A stretch of DNA of 45,538 nucleotides, taken from the NCBI RefSeq assembly GCF_004801405.1, contig NZ_SSOB01000060.1:1-45538 (forward strand), given 5' to 3'. Of this stretch, positions 26,955 to 36,169 are shown in pieces (the first letter of the stretch is position 1; the number at the start of each line of letters is the position of its first letter). The notes under the pieces were generated by a model, which had not been told where the DNA came from, made no database searches, and worked only from the letters and a program-made list of their open reading frames with translations. This DNA is from Cohnella fermenti. GTDB taxonomy: Bacteria > Bacillota > Bacilli > Paenibacillales > Paenibacillaceae. Made by a program: the position numbers and the translations under genes.

Positions 26955-27122
26955 ACGACTGCCCGTTTGCCTGGGCAGGGCGCAATTGAAGTTGCTGATT
27001 TCATTGGATACCTGAACGCAAAACGAGAACGCGAAGCATTAAAAAATCTCGAATACGCCAGCCTGACCAGCATGGAATTCTGGAATAATTCAGTGGATGA
27101 TGAGGTTTGGAACAATGTATAG
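26955..27122 (+). pseudogene. Antitoxin remnant (partner of PemK-type toxin)
   Basis: An open frame without a start codon encodes a peptide ending EVADFIGYLNAKRERE, then EFWNNSVDDEVWNNV. The EVxDFIxYL, K-E-R-E and tryptophan-plus-acidic tail are typical of small antitoxins paired with PemK/MazF-like toxins. The N-terminal DNA-binding part is missing; an in-frame TGA lies upstream at 26916. The stop at 27120-27122 overlaps the toxin start by 8 bases, the usual operon arrangement. Confidence 0.65.
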
Positions 27123-27367
27123 ACAAGGAGATATTGTACTGATCCCTTTTCCGTATAGTGACTTGTCTGCAACCAAACAGCGTCCCGTTCTTGTCTGGTC
27201 CAACGGCCGCTGATCTCGATGAAGGGCTATTGCGCGCTACGTCTGCTGTCCGTGCGGATAAAGTATATACGTTCTCGAATCAAATTGTTATTAAAAAATT
27301 CGGACACCTAAAGCCTTCGCTTTTCACAGAGGTTAAACAGCAATTTATGCATCTGCTCGACGAATGA
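27115..27367 (+). pseudogene. PemK/MazF-type toxin remnant with internal deletion and frameshift
   Basis: ATG at 27115 opens with MYRQGDIVLIPFPYSDLSA and KQRPVLVWSN, the classic N-terminus of PemK/MazF-like RNases, and then stops at 27211-27213. In the +1 frame the C-terminus continues to 27367 (RADKVYTFSNQIVIKKFGHL and a tail ending in LLDE). About 30 residues in the middle are missing compared with the roughly 110-residue family. The toxin is therefore inactive, which fits loss of the antitoxin N-terminus. Confidence 0.8.
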
Positions 27368-27376
27368 ATTAAGAAG

Positions 27377-27424
27377 CAACAACAGCCTTTCACCGCTCTA
27401 CTCAGTGATGAAGGGCTGTTGTTG
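27377..27424 (+). terminator. Hairpin after the toxin remnant
   Basis: CAACAACAGCC (27377-27387) pairs with GGCTGTTGTTG (27414-27424), an 11-bp stem with a 26-base loop that can pair further. It lies 10 bases after the toxin stop. No T tract follows. Confidence 0.55.
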
Positions 27425-27674
27425 TGCATCGCGATAACTCGGGTGTTAGGCGCCCCCAATTATTGATCAGTCCGATACAACGAAGCTACCGCTTCTGTAT
27501 GTGTCATCTGAGGAATAGGAACATGAATCACTCCTTTCACTTACTGCGGACTTTTTTTGATAATGCTTCCCCATCTTGCCTTACACGCCTATCAAGGATT
27601 TAGAGTCCTGTTTACGTTTTCAGAGAGCGGTTTATTGTTCCATGCGGCAAGTTCGGTTACCGTCGCCCTTTGAC
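27425..27674 (-). other. Gene-poor gap with a possible SLH scrap
   Basis: This gap lies 3' of the second giant gene. A strong AAAGGAG site on the minus strand (near 27533-27538) precedes a 23-codon frame (27460-27531) ending MTHTEAVASLYRTDQ, which resembles the C-terminal end of an SLH domain (T.AEAV..LYR). It may be the last scrap of an older SLH gene. No clear terminator for the giant gene is visible. Confidence 0.3.
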
Positions 27675-30600
27675 CTACTCCTCTTCGCCGGTTGGACGCT
27701 CCACATAGCTATGGACGATGCTGGCCTCCTGGATTTGGCCATACGCCCAGTAGCTTTCCGGCACGTCCGTCCATTTCGGCACCGTCCCGTACAGCGGCCC
27801 TCTGCCCAACAATCGATTAAGGATTGTCACCGCTTCGGCGCGGGTCAGCGTCCGGTCAGGGCGGAATGTTCCGTCCACATAGCCGTTCACAATACCCGAC
27901 GCCGCTGCCCGCTTGATCGCCGCCTCCGCCCAATGGCCGTCAATGTCGACGAAGTCTTCCACGCTGCCGCGTACATTTGTCACAGGTAATCGCACCAGGA
28001 TGGCTGCCATCTCCGCACGAGTAATCGGCGCTTCCGGCTTGAATCTGCCGTCGGGATAGCCCGACATCATTCCCGTTGCCGTCACTTTGTCGATCGCGTC
28101 TTTCGCCCAGTAACCGGACGCGATATCCGTGAAAGTTACGCTGGCTTGCCGGCCATTGACGACGAACAGCCGTGCCAGTATTGTCGCCATCTCTGCGCGG
28201 GTCATCGTTCGCTCCGGTCCAAATGTGCCGTTTGGAAAGCCGAAAATATAAGCGCCATGCTCCTCGTCGGTCGACTCGCTCTTCATCTGTATGACCGTAA
28301 ACGTGCTGAATTTGCTGGTGGTGAACTCGATGCCGGACATGCCGGTTGCATCGTATGCGACAATGTCCCCTGCGACCAGTTCTTTGGTCCCATCGCTATG
28401 CTCGATGAAGACGCTCCATTCGCTCGCTTGCCCTTCGTTTAAGGACGCATTACTCAGCGGCAGTACCAGCGTAACAGGAAGGCTCGGCATGTTCGTCTCG
28501 ATCGTCATCGGCCGGCCAATAACTTCGATGCCGCCGCTGACGGCCTCCTCAAGGACAAACTCATCCGTCTTCGCGCGTTGTTCAATTTCTTTTCGCTCGT
28601 CCTCTGCCTTGATAGGCACGACGCGGAAGAATAGATCGTCCGCTGTGCCTTGCAGGGAAGTAGATGGAATACGGATGAGCACGTTGTCCGTGTCGATCTC
28701 CATACCGATGCCTCCGCCTGCCAGCAGCCTCGCCGACTTGGCCGAAATCGAGAAGGTTAATTCCGCCACTTCGTCGTTCGGGTCTGGAATGACGATCCGA
28801 GCCAAGTCGGAGCCTTCCGCCGTCAACTGCTGGACCGCCTTCGACGCTAGCTCGACCGGAAGCGCAATTTGGTCCGTCTTGCGGCCGCTCGCATCTGTCA
28901 TTCGGATAATGTTGACGATCGCGACTACCAAGCCGCCGACGCTTTCCACATTCGCCGGGATGATCTCATACTTCGAAGCACTTGCCGAATCCGTCGGAGT
29001 AGAGCCGTTCTTTTTGACCTCCCACTTAGCATACAGCGTCACGTCGGCCGTTCCCATGAGGAACGTCGCGCCTGCGGAATAACGGTGGTCGCTGTCGTCC
29101 GCCGCCGTGTTCCAGCCAGAGAAGATATACCCCGTTCTCATCAGGCTCCCTGTATTGTCAAGAACTGTTACCGTATCGCCTTCCTCATATTTGTCGTTGT
29201 CGACAGGAACGCTGCCGGAAGTAGCCCTGTTGCCGCTATAGGTTACGGTGTACGTCGTGGCCGTTACCGTTGACGTTGTCCATTTCGCATATAGCATCAC
29301 ATCGCCCGTAATCGCCGTGTCGAACGTATATGCAGCGGTCAGATCGCTGTCCGCGTACCAGCCGCCAAACGTATGGCCTGGCTTCGTCGGGGCCGGCATC
29401 GGCTCGCCTGCCGTGCCTCCATAGCTCACCGTCTGGTCAGCCACCGCCGTGCCGCCGTCCACGTTGAAGCTCACCGTGTAGCTGTTCGACGTCCACTTGG
29501 CGTAGACTGGCGTATCGCCGGTGATCGGCGCGGCAAAGTCAAACGACGTCGTCAGTTCCTCATCCGCGTACCAACCGCCAAACGTATGGCCCGGCTTCGT
29601 CGGATCCGGCGTCGGCTCGCTTGCCGTGCCGCCATAGCTCACCGTCTGGTTCGCCACCGCCGTGCCGCCGTCCACGTTGAAGCTCACGGTGTAGCTGTTC
29701 GGCGTCCACTTGGCGTAAACCGGCGTATCGTCGGTGATCGGCGCGGCAAAGTCAAACGACGTCGTCAGTTCCTCGTTCGCGTACCAGCCGCCAAACGTAT
29801 GGCCCGGCTTCGTCGGGTCCGGCGTCGGCTCGCTTGCCATGCCGAGATAGCTCACCGTTTGGCTCGCCACCGCCGATCCGCCGTCCACGTTGAAGCTCAC
29901 CGTGTAGTTGTTCGGCGTCCACTTGGCGTAAACCGGCGTATCGCCGGTGATCGGCGTGGCAAAGTCAAACGACGTCGTCAGTTCCTCGTTCGCGTACCAG
30001 CCGCCAAACGTATGGCCCGGCTTCGTCGGGTCCGGCGTCGGCTCGCTTGCCATGCCGAGATAGCTCACCGTCTGGTTCGCCACCGCCGTGCCGCCGTCCA
30101 CGTTAAAGCTCACGGTGTAGCTGTTCGGCGTCCACTTGGCGTAAACCGGCGTATCGTCGGTGATCGGCGCGGCAAAGTCAAACGACGTCGTCAGTTCCTC
30201 GTTCACGTACCAGCCGCCAAACGTATGGCCCGGCTTCGTCGGGTCCGGCGTCGGCTCGCTTGCCATGCCGAGATAGCTCACCGTTTGGCTCGCCACCGCC
30301 GTGCCGCCGTCCACGTTGAAGCTCACCGTGTAGTTGTTCGGCGTCCACTTGGCGTAAACCGGCGTATCGCCGGTGATCGGCGTGGCAAAGTCAAACGACG
30401 TCGTCAGTTCCTCGTTCGCGTACCAGCCGCCAAACGTATGGCCCGGCTTCGTCGGGTCCGGCGTCGGCTCGCTTGCCATGCCGAGATAGCTCACCGTCTG
30501 GTTCGCCACCGCCGTGCCGCCGTCCACGTTAAAGCTCACGGTGTAGCTGTTCGGCGTCCACTTGGCGTAAACCGGCGTATCGTCGGTGATCGGCGCGGCA

Positions 30601-33197
30601 AAGTCAAACGACGTCGTCAGTTCCTCGTTCACGTACCAGCCGCCAAACGTATGGCCCGGCTTCGTCGGGTCCGGCGTCGGCTCGCTTGCCGTGCCGAGAT
30701 AGCTCACCGTTTGGTTCGCCACCGCCGTGCCGCCGTCCACGTTGAAGCTCACGGTGTAGCTGTTCGGCGTCCACTTGGCGTAAACCGGCGTATCGCCCGT
30801 AATCGGCGCGGCAAAGTCAAACGACGTCGTCAGTTCCTCGTTCACGTACCAGCCGCCAAACGTATGGCCTGGCTTCGTTGGAGCCGTCGGCTCCGTCGCC
30901 GTGCCTCCATAGCTCACCGTCTGGTTCGCCACCGCCGTGCCGCCGTCCACGTTGAAGCTCACCGTGTAGCTGTTCGCCGTCCACTTGGCGTAGACTGGCG
31001 TATCGCCGGTGATCGGCGCGGCAAAGTCAAACGACGTCGTCAGTTCCTCGTTCGCGTACCAGCCGCCAAACGTATGGCCCGGCTTCGTTGGAGCCGTCGG
31101 CTCCGTCGCCGTGCCTCCATAGCTCACCGTCTGGTTCGCCACCGCCGTGCCGCCGTCCACGTTAAAGCTCACGGTGTAGCTGTTCGGCGTCCACTTGGCG
31201 TAAACCGGCGTATCGCCCGTAATCGGCGTGGCAAAGTCAAACGACGTCGTCAGTTCCTCGTTCGCGTACCAGCCGCCAAACGTATGGCCCGGCTTCGTCG
31301 GGGCCGGCATCGGCTCGCCTGCCGTGCCTCCATAGCTCACCGTCTGGTCAGCCACCGCCGTGCCGCCGTCCACGTTGAAGCTCACCGTATAGCTGTTCGG
31401 CGTCCACTTGGCGTAGACTGGCGTATCGCCGGTGATCGGCGCGGCAAAGTCAAACGACGTCGTCAGTTCCTCGTTCGCGTACCAGCCGCCAAACGTATGG
31501 CCCGGCTTCGTCGGGGCCGGCATCGGCTCGCCTGCCGTGCCTCCATAGCTCACCGTCTGGTCAGCCACCGCCGTGCCGCCGTCCACGTTGAAGCTCACCG
31601 TGTAGCTGTTCGCCGTCCACTTGGCGTAGACTGGCGTATCGCCGGTGATCGGCGCGGCAAAGTCAAACGCCGTCGTCAGTTCCTCATCCGCGTACCAGCC
31701 GCCAAACGTATGGCCCGGCTTCGTCGGGGCCGGCGTCGGCTCGCTTGCCATGCCGAGATAGCTCACCGTCTGGTTCGCCACCGCCGATCCGCCGTCCACG
31801 TTGAAGCTAACCGTATAGCTGTTCGGCGTCCACTTGGCGTAAAGCGTCGTATCGCCAGTGATCGCCGTAGCAAAGTTAAACGCCGTCGTCAAGCCGCTGT
31901 TCGCATACCAGCCGCCAAACGTATGGCCCGGCTTCGTCGGGGCCGGCGTCGGCTCACTTGCCGTGCTGCCATAGCTCACCGTCTGGCTCGCTACCGCCGT
32001 GCCGCCGTTACTCACGAAGGTGACAGTCGGCCTCGCTAATTTCATCACAGTGGCTTTGGCTTGAATATTATCCGAATAGGCGACATAGGGAGTGCCGCCT
32101 TCCACATAGAGCGATATGTAATTGGCAAGTCCTGCCGAAAATCCAGCGTTTCCCACCGTCTCCCAGCTCGCGTTCGTTTCGTTGTATTTCTTCACCGTCG
32201 CTGTGTTGGAATACCCTCCATCCCTATAGGCCAAATAAGGAGTGCCGTTATCTACAAACAACGACGTAAATAGGGCAGAGCCTGCCGAAAATCCGGCGTC
32301 CCCTACAGTCTCCCACCCCGTGCTCGCGCTTGTGCTCGTGTCGTCGTATTTCTCCACCGTCGCTTTGTTCGAATTCCACCCATCCTTATAGGCGAGATAG
32401 AGGATGCCGCCTTTCACATAAAGCGACGTGTATTGATGATTGGGGCCTGCCGCAGCCTGGGTGGTTCCAACCTCATTCCAGCTATCGCTCGTTTCGTTGT
32501 ATTTCATCACGAACGGTTTTGCTAAACCACCCACATTCCCTACAAAGGCCACATAAGGGATGCCGCCATCTACTTGAAGCGATATGTAAGAGGCAGTTCC
32601 TGTCGAAAACCCGGCGTTCGCAAACCCGGCGTTCCCAACTGTCTCCCAATCCGTTCCGTTGTACTTCATAACCGTCACTTTAGAGGAATTCCCCGCATCC
32701 ACATAGGCCACATAGGGGGTTCCGTTATCCACATAGAGCGACGTGTAGCTTGCCACGTATGCCGAAAATCCGGCATTTCCCACTGTCTCCCAGCTCGTTC
32801 CATTGAATGTCATGACCGTCGCTTTGTTGGAACTCCCATCCCCCATAAAGGCGATATAAAGGGTGCCATTATCCATATAGAGCGACGTGTAATCGGCATC
32901 GCCTGGCGAAAACCCGGCGTTTCCCACCGTCTCCCAGCTCGTTCCATCGTATTTCATGACGGTGGCTTTGTTGGAATTTTGAATATCCCGGTAAGCCACA
33001 TAAACGATGCCATGATCCACAACCATCGAATTATATCGGACACTGCCTGCCGAGAATCCCGCGTTGCCTACTGTCATCCATCCTTCGCCTTCCGCATAAA
33101 CATGACCTCCCCCCGACGTAAACCACTCGGAACTGCCACTAATCAGCATAAGCATTGCGAGAATCATCATTCCGGTTTTTTTCCACATGCGTATCAT
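27675..33197 (-). CDS. Giant surface protein: propeller-like repeats, B-repeats, C-terminal SLH domains
   Basis: A 1840-residue exported protein. A signal peptide (1 to about 35, ending VYAEG) precedes about seven units with the signature WETVGNAGFSAG, YTSLYVDNGTPYVAY and ATVMKYDGTS (about 38-395), likely a beta-propeller. Thirteen Listeria-Bacteroides repeats of 70-71 residues follow (about 390-1305), then a divergent B-repeat. A unique domain of about 260 residues begins YEIIPANVESVGG. Three SLH domains (about 1640-1810) end the protein, after motifs such as TMTRAEMATILARL and TLTRAEAVTILNRL. ATG at 33197 has GGGGAGG six bases upstream. It lies 138 bases after a LuxR-type regulator gene on the same strand. 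No enzyme motif is seen. Confidence 0.93.
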   Translation of the reverse strand: MIRMWKKTGMMILAMLMLISGSSEWFTSGGGHVYAEGEGWMTVGNAGFSAGSVRYNSMVVDHGIVYVAYRDIQNSNKATVMKYDGTSWETVGNAGFSPGDADYTSLYMDNGTLYIAFMGDGSSNKATVMTFNGTSWETVGNAGFSAYVASYTSLYVDNGTPYVAYVDAGNSSKVTVMKYNGTDWETVGNAGFANAGFSTGTASYISLQVDGGIPYVAFVGNVGGLAKPFVMKYNETSDSWNEVGTTQAAAGPNHQYTSLYVKGGILYLAYKDGWNSNKATVEKYDDTSTSASTGWETVGDAGFSAGSALFTSLFVDNGTPYLAYRDGGYSNTATVKKYNETNASWETVGNAGFSAGLANYISLYVEGGTPYVAYSDNIQAKATVMKLARPTVTFVSNGGTAVASQTVSYGSTASEPTPAPTKPGHTFGGWYANSGLTTAFNFATAITGDTTLYAKWTPNSYTVSFNVDGGSAVANQTVSYLGMASEPTPAPTKPGHTFGGWYADEELTTAFDFAAPITGDTPVYAKWTANSYTVSFNVDGGTAVADQTVSYGGTAGEPMPAPTKPGHTFGGWYANEELTTSFDFAAPITGDTPVYAKWTPNSYTVSFNVDGGTAVADQTVSYGGTAGEPMPAPTKPGHTFGGWYANEELTTSFDFATPITGDTPVYAKWTPNSYTVSFNVDGGTAVANQTVSYGGTATEPTAPTKPGHTFGGWYANEELTTSFDFAAPITGDTPVYAKWTANSYTVSFNVDGGTAVANQTVSYGGTATEPTAPTKPGHTFGGWYVNEELTTSFDFAAPITGDTPVYAKWTPNSYTVSFNVDGGTAVANQTVSYLGTASEPTPDPTKPGHTFGGWYVNEELTTSFDFAAPITDDTPVYAKWTPNSYTVSFNVDGGTAVANQTVSYLGMASEPTPDPTKPGHTFGGWYANEELTTSFDFATPITGDTPVYAKWTPNNYTVSFNVDGGTAVASQTVSYLGMASEPTPDPTKPGHTFGGWYVNEELTTSFDFAAPITDDTPVYAKWTPNSYTVSFNVDGGTAVANQTVSYLGMASEPTPDPTKPGHTFGGWYANEELTTSFDFATPITGDTPVYAKWTPNNYTVSFNVDGGSAVASQTVSYLGMASEPTPDPTKPGHTFGGWYANEELTTSFDFAAPITDDTPVYAKWTPNSYTVSFNVDGGTAVANQTVSYGGTASEPTPDPTKPGHTFGGWYADEELTTSFDFAAPITGDTPVYAKWTSNSYTVSFNVDGGTAVADQTVSYGGTAGEPMPAPTKPGHTFGGWYADSDLTAAYTFDTAITGDVMLYAKWTTSTVTATTYTVTYSGNRATSGSVPVDNDKYEEGDTVTVLDNTGSLMRTGYIFSGWNTAADDSDHRYSAGATFLMGTADVTLYAKWEVKKNGSTPTDSASASKYEIIPANVESVGGLVVAIVNIIRMTDASGRKTDQIALPVELASKAVQQLTAEGSDLARIVIPDPNDEVAELTFSISAKSARLLAGGGIGMEIDTDNVLIRIPSTSLQGTADDLFFRVVPIKAEDERKEIEQRAKTDEFVLEEAVSGGIEVIGRPMTIETNMPSLPVTLVLPLSNASLNEGQASEWSVFIEHSDGTKELVAGDIVAYDATGMSGIEFTTSKFSTFTVIQMKSESTDEEHGAYIFGFPNGTFGPERTMTRAEMATILARLFVVNGRQASVTFTDIASGYWAKDAIDKVTATGMMSGYPDGRFKPEAPITRAEMAAILVRLPVTNVRGSVEDFVDIDGHWAEAAIKRAAASGIVNGYVDGTFRPDRTLTRAEAVTILNRLLGRGPLYGTVPKWTDVPESYWAYGQIQEASIVHSYVERPTGEEE
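29280..32030 (-). repeat. Thirteen tandem 210/213-bp B-repeats, partly in 426-bp higher-order units
   Basis: In-frame tandem repeats encode 70-71-residue units (YTVSFNVDGG, PTKPGHTFGGWY, TPVYAKWT). Copies 7-11 alternate between two variants (VNEEL with ITDD, and ANEEL with ITGD/NNYT), so the DNA repeats with a 426-bp period; for instance the segment at 30121 recurs at 30547. Near identity points to recent unequal recombination. Confidence 0.88.
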
Positions 33198-33335
33198 TTC
33201 TTGCCTCCCCGCTTCCGCTCCGTATTCCGTCCCTGTCCCAAAAGCTCCGATACTCTCTATTATAAAAAAATATCGAACCGCAAAAAAACTACCCCCCTGT
33301 ATAGATTGGAGGGAAGCTTCGAATGAACGCTGAAG
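33198..33335 (-). promoter_or_regulatory. Promoter region of the second giant gene
   Basis: On the minus strand a perfect TATAAT lies at 33260-33265, about 63 bases upstream of the ATG. The -35 position is a T run, not a consensus hexamer, so an activator such as the neighbouring LuxR-type protein may be needed. An A/T-rich stretch flanks the -10. Confidence 0.45.
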
Positions 33336-35945
33336 TCAGAGACCCAACGATTCGCCTTTTTGAATCGCTTCCGGGCGGGTTCTCACCTCGAGCTTGCTAT
33401 AAATATGGTTGATATGCGATCTGACCGTGCCATAGCCGATCTGAAGCCTTGCCGCGATCTCCTTGTTCGTCAGCCGTTGCGCGATGAGTCTTAAAATTTC
33501 GATCTCTTTTCTGGTCAGAAGCAAGGGCACATCTGCCGACTCTCCTCCGTTCGTCCGATTTCTCCCGAAGGCAGCCAATATCCGGCGAGCATAATTCAGG
33601 GAAGGAGTGGCTCCTTCCTGCATCCGGGGCCACGCTTCGATCAGCTTCGCGAGCAGTTCGGCCATCGTCTCGCCCGCATCGACGTAGGCGCGAACAAAAC
33701 CTTGCGCCTCGGTAGCGTGCAAATGCTGTTTCAGCCGGATTAGCGCTTCATCGGTTCGTCCCGTGAGATGCAGCAAAACGGTCTGCATCACGCCGACTTC
33801 GACCCGAATGTACCATCGATCCGCCGCTTCCGCGGCGGCTGCAAGCCTGTTCGCCAGCTCCCGGGCTGGCTCGTACCGCTCCTGATAAATAAGGAAGCGA
33901 ACCAAATATTGATATTCAACAAGGCGCGATGCTGCAACGGGATCGTTCTCCGTGAGCCGATACATGCGCATCCACGCTTCGACGGAGCTTGAATCGCCTT
34001 CGCGCAAGGCCAGCCATGCCCGCTCCGCATCGCAATAGATGAGCGTTGTCGCCAGTCCCAGATCGATAAGTTCATGTCTGGCGCTCCGCAGCAGCTCCTT
34101 CGCTTCGTCGTATAAGCCCCGGGCCTGCTGAATTCGGGACAACAAGAGACGGGAAGGCAATACAAGCTCAAGCAGCATAGGATTGGATAGATCGGTCGAT
34201 CGAATCGCTCTTCTGACGTTTTTCTCGGCTTCATCCAGTTCGTTGAATTCATAATAGCCTTCCGCCAGACAAACGAGCGACGAACCGGCCAGCCCCGCCT
34301 CATCAAAGGTTTCAATCATTTGATTAAGGAAGGAGACGAGAAATTCCTTGACGATCATTTTGCCTGGATGTTCCTTCGAAATGGAAGGCTTGCCGGCCAG
34401 CCTCGATTGTCGCGCGAAAACCAACCGGGGTCCCTTGGGCCTGTACTGCTTGGACAGGTTCATGTAATGGATCACCTGGTTCTGGTCACCGAGCACGAGA
34501 GCCGCATGAAGCATTTTGTTGAAATAATAGCTCGCCCAGAAGTCGTTCTTGCTCTCCTCCGTCCACCCTCTCGCCGTACCCTCGTAATGCTTCTCCGCGT
34601 AGCTCAGCAATCGATCCGCTTTGGCGGCCTGCTCTTCGCCGAGCAGCAATAAATGAATATACGAGAAATACAGAAAAGGATACTGCAGCAGGATCGGCTC
34701 GGGGATAAGCGCGAGCTGAGTGCATAGCCAATCGGTATTCATTCGCAGCAGCATCTTGGCCGTCGTCTCTTCGAGCAGGCCGACCGACCGTTCGTAAAGC
34801 TTGCCGGTCAGGTAATATTCAAGCGCTTCCTCCAGATACCCGTCCGCTTCGCACGACCGTCCCGCCGCTTCGAGCAAGTAGGGGATGCGATCGGGATTCG
34901 TTCGCAGAAGACGATTGTACAGAAACTCCGCAAAAAGATGATGGAACCGGTACCAGCCTCTACGGTCGTCAAGCGACACCATAAAAAGCTGGGCCCGCTC
35001 AAGCTGCTCAAGCATCTCTTGGCAGTCGTCGAAGCCGGTCAGGGCGCGGCACAGGGAGGCGTTCATCCGCTTCAGAATCGAGCAGTCCATCAGAAGCTGC
35101 TGAATCGGCTCGCTCTGCCTGTCAAAGACCTCCTCCATTAAATACTGCTCGATCAGAAGGGACGCCCCGGTAAATTTTCGCAGCAGCATGGAAGGGTTGT
35201 CCTCGACTCGAAGGGATAAAGCGGCCAGCTTCATGGCTGTAATCCACCCTTCGGTTCTCTCCAGCCATTCCTCCTCTTCCTCCTCCGGCAACGCAAGCGC
35301 CATGCAGGTCCGATAGAACTGTCTTCCCTCGCCAAGAGTGAAGCGCAGGTCCGGCGTATCCAGCCGGCTCATCAACTGGCGGCTTTGAAGTCTCGCCGTC
35401 GGGAAGGGAAGCTCTTCTCTGCTGACGATCGTCAGGTGAACGCTCTCCGGCATATATTCGATGAAGTAGGCTACGGAAGCAATCAGGTTGTCGTCGGTAA
35501 GGGTATGAAAATCGTCCAGAATGAGCGCAACCGGCTTGTCCAGCGAATGAAGCTCGTTCAGCAGCATCGTCAGCGCCAGCTCGTATTGCGCAGGCTGAAC
35601 GAGCTTGAGAACGGCGTCCGTCCGCTCCCGGAAGCCGGGATGAAGCAAATCGATCGAGGCGATGACGTAGTGCCAGAACCGCTTCAGATCGTTGTCTCCC
35701 CGGTCGATCGAGAACCATGCGGGCCGTATGGCGGCCTGTCGCGCCCAATGCTCCAACAGAGTAGACTTGCCGAATCCCGCAGGCGCGCAGACTACCGTAA
35801 CATTATTCCTTAGACCTTGATTCAATCGGTCGATCAGCCGCGAGCGTTGCACCGTCTCAGTCGTTTCCCGGGGGATATGGATCTTTGTTGTCAATATGGG
35901 CATTACGACGAGCGAATCGATCGGATCTTGTTCATCGTCTCTCAT
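33336..35945 (-). CDS. MalT/LuxR-type STAND ATPase transcriptional regulator
   Basis: An 869-residue large ATP-binding regulator. The N-terminal NTPase shows Walker A APAGFGKS (54-61) and Walker B ALILDDFH (about 140). A tetratricopeptide-like helical region fills the middle. The C-terminal 60 residues form a LuxR HTH (LTRKEIEILRLIAQRLTNKEIAARLQIGYGTVRSHINHIYSKL). The family activates genes on ligand-driven oligomerisation, as MalT does. The start at 35945 has only a distant GGGAG; a start at 35903 (MPILTTKI) is possible. It is followed by the giant SLH gene, its likely target by position. Its 5' end touches an SLH pseudogene remnant. Confidence 0.9.
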   Translation of the reverse strand: MRDDEQDPIDSLVVMPILTTKIHIPRETTETVQRSRLIDRLNQGLRNNVTVVCAPAGFGKSTLLEHWARQAAIRPAWFSIDRGDNDLKRFWHYVIASIDLLHPGFRERTDAVLKLVQPAQYELALTMLLNELHSLDKPVALILDDFHTLTDDNLIASVAYFIEYMPESVHLTIVSREELPFPTARLQSRQLMSRLDTPDLRFTLGEGRQFYRTCMALALPEEEEEEWLERTEGWITAMKLAALSLRVEDNPSMLLRKFTGASLLIEQYLMEEVFDRQSEPIQQLLMDCSILKRMNASLCRALTGFDDCQEMLEQLERAQLFMVSLDDRRGWYRFHHLFAEFLYNRLLRTNPDRIPYLLEAAGRSCEADGYLEEALEYYLTGKLYERSVGLLEETTAKMLLRMNTDWLCTQLALIPEPILLQYPFLYFSYIHLLLLGEEQAAKADRLLSYAEKHYEGTARGWTEESKNDFWASYYFNKMLHAALVLGDQNQVIHYMNLSKQYRPKGPRLVFARQSRLAGKPSISKEHPGKMIVKEFLVSFLNQMIETFDEAGLAGSSLVCLAEGYYEFNELDEAEKNVRRAIRSTDLSNPMLLELVLPSRLLLSRIQQARGLYDEAKELLRSARHELIDLGLATTLIYCDAERAWLALREGDSSSVEAWMRMYRLTENDPVAASRLVEYQYLVRFLIYQERYEPARELANRLAAAAEAADRWYIRVEVGVMQTVLLHLTGRTDEALIRLKQHLHATEAQGFVRAYVDAGETMAELLAKLIEAWPRMQEGATPSLNYARRILAAFGRNRTNGGESADVPLLLTRKEIEILRLIAQRLTNKEIAARLQIGYGTVRSHINHIYSKLEVRTRPEAIQKGESLGL

Positions 35946-36169
35946 AGACCGCTCTTCTCCCTTTTCTTAACTGCAGGATTCGACAAAAGGATTCGACAAA
36001 AGCGGGTTAAATTCCTCCTTCGGCGAAAACAAAGAAGTTTGTTGATTAACGTCACCGCCTCCACTCGGGTTAGCGTCTGATTCGGACGAAATGTCCCGTC
36101 GGCATATCCTCTCATGATGCATTTGGCGGCGATGTTCACCATTTCCGCCCGCGTGATCTTGCTCCCGTT
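35942..36169 (-). pseudogene. SLH-domain fragment
   Basis: The frame reads SKITRAEMVNIAAKC then IMRGYADGTFRPNQTLTRVE and AVTLINKLL, which is the end of one SLH domain joined directly to the core of another, as if an internal segment were deleted. It then degenerates into a basic tail (CFRRRRNLTRF) before the stop at 35942, overlapping the LuxR start. No start codon with a ribosome site and no secretion signal are present. It resembles the C-terminus of the second giant protein and is probably a duplicated remnant. Confidence 0.7.

Noticed and set aside
22014..27017. 15-base match CATTGGATACCTGAA at 22013-22027 and 27003-27017
   Set aside because: About one such match is expected by chance in 45 kb, and the contexts are unrelated.
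29280..32030. Regular repeats that could suggest a CRISPR-like array
   Set aside because: The period is 210-213 bp, in frame and inside a single coding sequence, with no unique spacers or cas genes.
29373..32039. Very long open frame (888 codons) on the plus strand with Arg/His-rich repeats
   Set aside because: It is the antisense of the tandem B-repeats. One stop-free antisense frame is copied with every 213-bp unit. No ribosome site or plausible protein composition.
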